Shown piece after piece: positions 13,408-19,319 of a DNA stretch of 19,319 nt. The stretch is taken from positions 1 through 19,319 of the forward strand of contig JBIQIQ010000036.1 in assembly GCA_044507975.1 (NCBI GenBank), read 5' to 3'. Below the pieces are notes generated by a model. That model saw only the letters and a list, made by a program, of their open reading frames with translations. It ran no database searches and was not told the origin of the DNA. Numbering within the stretch: the stretch's first letter is position 1; each line of letters begins with the position of its first letter. Both the position numbers and the translations under genes were made by a program. Origin of the DNA: DASRWD01 sp044507975. GTDB lineage: Bacteria; Deinococcota; Deinococci; Deinococcales; Trueperaceae.

Positions 13408-14138
13408 CAGACGCCCGTGCTGAGGTCGGCGGCCAGCGGTCTCTTGCTCTCGGCGCCGTCTCGCGCGGGGCCCTCGCCACGCTCACGCGCCACGGGCACG
13501 GGCCTCTCGGCGGGTTGGGCGTCCTCGCGACGGGAGGCCACGGCCTGCGCGATGTTGCCCATGAGCTCCTCGCGGCGCCGGTCGATGTCGACGAGGATCG
13601 CCTCGACGCGGCTCGAGAGGAACGCGTGGCCCATGATCACCGGGATCGCGACGATGAGGCCGGCCGCCGTCGTGACGAGCGCCTGGCCGATGCCGGTCGC
13701 CACCACCGACGGGTCGCCGGTGCCGAAGCGCGCCATCTGGGTGAAGGAGATGATCATGCCGGTGACCGTGCCGAGGAGCCCGAGCATGGGCGCTACCTGC
13801 GCGATCGTCGCCAACGGCCTCAGACCGCGCGCGAGCGACTGCTCCTCCTGGATCGTCGCCTCCTGGAACGCGGCCTCCACGGCGGGGCGCCCGTAGGGCA
13901 GCTTGATGAGGGCCGCGCCGAGCACGCGGGCGACGGGCCCCCCGTGCTCCTCGCAGGCCGTCAGGGCGAGCTCGAGGTCGCGCTCGCGCACGGCCGCGTT
14001 GACCCGCATCATCAGCTCGCTCGTCTCGAGCCTCTCGTTGCGCAGCTTGAAGAACCGGTAGAAGAAGACGTAGACCGCGTACAGGGAGATGAGGACGATC
14101 GCCGCGAGCACGGGACCGCCACTGATCAGGATGTCCAT
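13407..14138 (-). CDS. exbB: MotA/TolQ/ExbB proton channel family protein
   Basis: A 243-residue inner-membrane proton channel subunit with three membrane helices (about 8-27, 112-134 and 147-172) and the large cytoplasmic loop (28-105) typical of ExbB/TolQ. The family signature runs through APMLGLLGTVTGMI (116-129) and GIGQALVTTAAGLIVAIP (149-166). With ExbD it forms the stator-like complex that turns proton flow into force on a TonB- or TolA-like partner. The C-terminal tail of about 40 residues is charged and low in complexity. The ATG at 14138 has GAGGAG 6 nt upstream. It is the first gene of a tight three-gene operon. The stop overlaps the exbD start. Confidence 0.95.
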   Translation of the reverse strand: MDILISGGPVLAAIVLISLYAVYVFFYRFFKLRNERLETSELMMRVNAAVRERDLELALTACEEHGGPVARVLGAALIKLPYGRPAVEAAFQEATIQEEQSLARGLRPLATIAQVAPMLGLLGTVTGMIISFTQMARFGTGDPSVVATGIGQALVTTAAGLIVAIPVIMGHAFLSSRVEAILVDIDRRREELMGNIAQAVASRREDAQPAERPVPVARERGEGPARDGAESKRPLAADLSTGV

Positions 14139-14153
14139 TCACAACTCCTCATG

Positions 14154-14169
14154 AGCCTCGCCTGAGGCT
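14154..14169 (-). promoter_or_regulatory. Inverted repeat just upstream of the exbB ribosome binding site
   Basis: AGCCTC and GAGGCT are perfect 6-bp arms with a 4-nt loop, ending 4 nt before the GAGGAG ribosome binding site on the minus strand. It overlaps the candidate -10 and could be an operator, an mRNA leader hairpin, or chance. Confidence 0.3.
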
Positions 14170-14192
14170 ACGGACCGGGCTCGTGAACGCAA
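14165..14192 (-). promoter_or_regulatory. Candidate promoter of the exbB-exbD operon
   Basis: On the minus strand TTGCGT (14192-14187) is followed by 16 nt and TAGCCT (14170-14165), upstream of the exbB ribosome binding site. The match is moderate. The 86-nt space after ppc shows no clear terminator, so read-through from ppc is also possible. Confidence 0.4.
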
Positions 14193-14224
14193 TGAGACGG
14201 GTTGGGGAAGTGAAGAACTCTACG

Positions 14225-16994
<2,770 letters not shown>

Positions 16995-17002
<8 letters not shown>

Positions 17003-17786
17003 CCGCCTCCTCCATCTCCTCGAGCGCCTGCGGCACCCACAGCCTCTCGATGGCGCGCGCCCGCGTGCCTTCGACCTCCACCGCGACGGCGCAGACCGTC
17101 GCGGGCCCCTCGGCGGGCCGGTAGCGCCGCGGCAGCTTGGCGACGAGCCGGTGGAAGACGTCGTCGTAGCGCATGCCGATGGAGGAGCCCTGCACGCCCG
17201 TCATCCCGACGTCCGTGATGTAGGCCGTGCCCTTGTACACGGTCTCGTCTGCGGTCTGCACGTGCGTGTGCGTGCCGACGAGCGCTGCGACCCGTCCAGC
17301 GAGGTGGTACAGCATGACCTTCTTCTCGCTGGTGGCCTCGGCGTGGAAGTCCACGAGGACGGGCACCCCGGCCGGGACGCGCTCGAGGGCCTCGTCGACG
17401 GCGCGGAACGGGTCGTCGAGCGGGTCCATGAAGATACGGCCCATCACCTGCACGACGGCCAAGCGGGCCCCGCCGGCGGAGGTGTAGACGTGCGAGCCCA
17501 TGCCTGGCGTGCCGAGGGGGAGGTTCGCCGGCCTCAGCAGGCGGGGGGTCTCCTCCAGCAGGTCGAGCACCTCGGCCTGGTCGAAGGAGTGGTTGCCGAG
17601 GGTCACGACGTCGGCGCCGGCGGTCACGAGCTGCTCGAAGTGGCGCCGGGTGATGCCGAAGCCGCCGGCGGAGTTCTCCCCGTTCACGACCACGAAGTCG
17701 AAGTCGGCGCGACGCTCGCGGACGAACGCGGTCGCCGCCGCCATGCCGGGGGTGGCGAACACGTCGCCCACGAAGAGGATCCGCAC
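16995..17786 (-). CDS. ymdB: YmdB/DR1281-type metallophosphoesterase
   Basis: A 263-residue enzyme of the YmdB family (TIGR00282), known members of which act on 2',3'-cyclic nucleotides in the cytoplasm and influence RNA turnover or biofilm in Bacillus. Expected metal ligands are visible: D8 in VGDVF, E37 and N38 in NGENSAGG, N65 and H66 in LGNHSFD, H148 in DFHAEATSEK, and H173 and H175 in GTHTHVQTAD. The family hallmarks YITDVGMTG and SIGMR are also present. The start is GTG 17786, exactly 6 nt after a TATCGT -10 element, so the mRNA is probably leaderless. It overlaps ppc by 8 nt and is divergent from the Lrp-type regulator. Confidence 0.94.
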
Positions 17787-17792
17787 GCGGCC

Positions 17793-17798
17793 ACGATA
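17793..17798 (-). promoter_or_regulatory. TANNNT -10 element of ymdB
   Basis: TATCGT on the minus strand, followed by 6 nt and the GTG at 17786. It is the same hexamer at the same spacing as the one at 1059-1064. There is no room for a ribosome binding site. The 57-nt space is shared with the divergent Lrp-type gene. Confidence 0.55.
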
Positions 17799-17827
17799 TC
17801 AGGGGTCCGGCGCGGGCCGGCGCGTGG

Positions 17828-17833
17828 TAGGTT
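17828..17833 (+). promoter_or_regulatory. TANNNT -10 element of the Lrp-type regulator gene
   Basis: TAGGTT lies 10 nt before the ATG at 17844 in the short divergent region with ymdB. No -35 and no ribosome binding site are seen, which is consistent with a leaderless or nearly leaderless mRNA. Confidence 0.45.
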
Positions 17834-17843
17834 CGCGCTCGTC

Positions 17844-18308
17844 ATGCGGTTCGACGCGGTAGACAAGCGCCTGCTGGAGCTCCTCAGGGAGGACGGCAGG
17901 GCGAGTCACGCCAGCCTAGCCAAGGCCGTGGGCCTGTCCGCTCCGGCCGTCCGGGAGCGGGTGCGCAAGCTCGAGCAAGCCGGCGTCGTCCGCGGGTACC
18001 GCGCCGTCCTCGACCCGGAGAGCGTGGGCCTCCCCATCACCGCGTTCGTGATGATCGCGCCGCAGCCACGCAAGCCCGCGCGCCAGCTCGTCGAGCGTCT
18101 GAAGGCCCTGCCCGAGCTCGAGGCCCTCTACGCCGTCGCGGGCGTGTACTCGTACATGGCCAAGGTCAGGGCCCAGTCCACGGCCGAGCTCGACGCCCTG
18201 CTCGACCGCATCTTCATGCTCGAGGGGGTCGAGCGCACCGAGACGACGATGGTGCTGCGCACGGCCATCGAGCGCGCGATCCACCTCCCGTTCGAACAGG
18301 CCGAGTGA
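17844..18308 (+). CDS. Lrp/AsnC family transcriptional regulator
   Basis: A 154-residue regulator of normal family length. The AsnC-type helix-turn-helix is at about 4-52: DAVDKRLLELLREDGR, then SLAKAVGLSAPAVRERVRKL and EQAGVVRGYRA. The RAM ligand-binding and oligomerisation domain is at about 65-140, with the usual VAGVYSYMAKVRA stretch (98-110). Members sense amino acids or related metabolites and often control themselves and neighbours. The ATG at 17844 gives the canonical N-terminus. The gene is divergent from ymdB, and the acetyltransferase gene starts 2 nt after its stop, so the two are co-transcribed. The effector is not predictable from sequence. Confidence 0.93.
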   Translation: MRFDAVDKRLLELLREDGRASHASLAKAVGLSAPAVRERVRKLEQAGVVRGYRAVLDPESVGLPITAFVMIAPQPRKPARQLVERLKALPELEALYAVAGVYSYMAKVRAQSTAELDALLDRIFMLEGVERTETTMVLRTAIERAIHLPFEQAE

Positions 18309-18309
18309 C

Positions 18310-19319
18310 TTGCGCACCGAGTTCCGACCGCTTAGCGAGGACGACCGCGAGCAGATCCTGCGCGTGCGCCGCATCGCCTTCGGGCGCACCGGCGAGCGCA
18401 TCGGCCGCGAGACGCTCGACTGGCGCCTCCCCCACTCGCAGGGGGCCTTCCTGGAAGGACGCTTGGTGAGCATGTCGTTCATGTACCCGCTCCACGCGTA
18501 CGTCGGGGGCAGGCGCCTGACCTACGGCGGTCTCAGCGGCGTGGCCACGGCTCCGGAGGCCAGGCGGCGCGGGGTCGTCGCCGACGGGTTGCGCCGCTGG
18601 TTCGAGCGGCTGCGCGAGCAGGGGATCGGGTGGAGCGGCGAGCACCCCTTCGACCCGACGTTCTACGCCCGGCTCGGCTACCAGACGGTGCCGAACGGGC
18701 ACTCGGTCGAGCTCCCCGTCGCCCGCCTCAGGGCCGCCACGGGCACCCGTGCGGGCAGGACGGCCGGGCTCGACGCGGCGCCCGTCGAGGCCGACGGGCT
18801 CGGCGCGCTGGCGGCGGTGTACGCGAGCTTCGGGCCGCGGTTCAGCTTCACGCACGCCCGTGACGACGGCGTCAAGGACCACTGGGGCTGGACCCTGCGG
18901 CGGCCTTGGGAGGACGACGCCCAGTTCGCCTACGCGCTGGAGGACGCCTACGTCGTCTTCTCGCTGCAGGAGCCGGCAGGTGAGGGCGAGCCGCTCCTCG
19001 CCGTGCGCGACATGGCGTACGCCTCACCCGCGGGCCGGGACCGCCTGCTCGCGTTCCTGTGCTCGTTCGAGGGGCAGGCGGGCTCCGTGCGCCTGCACCT
19101 GCCGCCGGGCGACCCCGTCGCCCTCGACTGGGGCGCTTGGCACACGGTCTCCTCCCCTGAGTTCCAGGTGCGGGTCGTGGACCTGGCCGCCGTCCTGAGG
19201 GACCTCTCGTGGCCGGTGCCCGCCCGCCTCACGCTGCAGCTCTCCGACCCCGACTGCGCCTGGAACGACGGGACGTTCGAGCTCGAGCTCGGTCCCGAGG
19301 GCGGGACGGCCAGGCGGGC
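18310..19319 (+). CDS. Eis-like GNAT acetyltransferase, 3' end outside window
   Basis: At least 336 residues of a GNAT protein resembling the Eis (enhanced intracellular survival) group, with an N-terminal GNAT domain, a second GNAT-like domain and a C-terminal SCP2-like part. The acetyl-CoA region is SGVATAPEARRRGVVADGL (76-94), followed by the Eis-typical GEHPFDPTFYARLGYQ (110-125). Near the end, LQLSDPDCAWNDGTFELEL matches the SCP2-like domain. Eis relatives acetylate amines, including aminoglycosides, but the substrate here is unknown. The open frame continues to the window edge. TTG 18310 is the best start, since it keeps the first strand (TEFRPLS) and follows the regulator stop by one base. 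It is in an operon with the Lrp-type regulator. Confidence 0.85.
   Translation, partial: MRTEFRPLSEDDREQILRVRRIAFGRTGERIGRETLDWRLPHSQGAFLEGRLVSMSFMYPLHAYVGGRRLTYGGLSGVATAPEARRRGVVADGLRRWFERLREQGIGWSGEHPFDPTFYARLGYQTVPNGHSVELPVARLRAATGTRAGRTAGLDAAPVEADGLGALAAVYASFGPRFSFTHARDDGVKDHWGWTLRRPWEDDAQFAYALEDAYVVFSLQEPAGEGEPLLAVRDMAYASPAGRDRLLAFLCSFEGQAGSVRLHLPPGDPVALDWGAWHTVSSPEFQVRVVDLAAVLRDLSWPVPARLTLQLSDPDCAWNDGTFELELGPEGGTARR

Overview
This is a very GC-rich chromosomal window (third codon positions almost always G or C) that reads as ordinary bacterial housekeeping DNA with one unusual accessory locus. I infer a member of the Deinococcota, perhaps close to Truepera. The reasons are the GC content, a recurrent TANNNT promoter element 6-10 nt in front of start codons (the leaderless promoter style known from Deinococcus), a YmdB/DR1281-type phosphodiesterase, a LysM-M23 wall hydrolase, and an ExbB/ExbD motor that implies an outer membrane. 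A run of 100 N and unusual start codons suggest a draft or metagenome assembly. No rRNA, tRNA, CRISPR array, insertion sequence or prophage was seen. No stretch over about 150 bases lacks a gene, apart from the gap.

Layout. 1-944 is the 3' end of lon, followed by a GC-rich hairpin. 1097-4058 is a plus-strand operon: AI-2E/PerM-type membrane protein, triosephosphate isomerase, M24 Xaa-Pro aminopeptidase. The scaffold gap (4065-4164) cuts off the C-terminus of a minus-strand phosphoglucomutase, which is divergent from an acetylglutamate kinase. 6190-8501 holds a 60-residue protein of unknown function, a secreted four-LysM/M23 endopeptidase and a cytoplasmic metallophosphatase. 8525-10878 holds a GH19 chitinase/lysozyme-like enzyme, a DUF1269 membrane protein and an ArsR-SRPBCC pair with a clear promoter and operator.

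10969-14138 (minus strand) is the most interesting part. A TolQ/ExbB proton channel subunit, an ExbD/TolR subunit and a 673-residue third protein are packed into one operon. The third protein has a TonB-type membrane anchor with the SxxxH signature, a proline-rich stretch and about ten tandem 15-residue repeats. It ends in a DUF3048 (YerB-like) domain where a TonB C-terminal domain would be expected. It looks like a proton-motive-force motor wired to an uncharacterised periplasmic effector.

14225-17786 (minus strand) holds ymdB and ppc, which overlap by 8 nt. The PEP carboxylase ends in RTTG rather than RNTG, so the Asn that binds inhibitory aspartate in the E. coli enzyme is replaced. 17844-19319 holds an Lrp/AsnC regulator and, immediately after it, an Eis-like GNAT acetyltransferase that runs off the end of the window.
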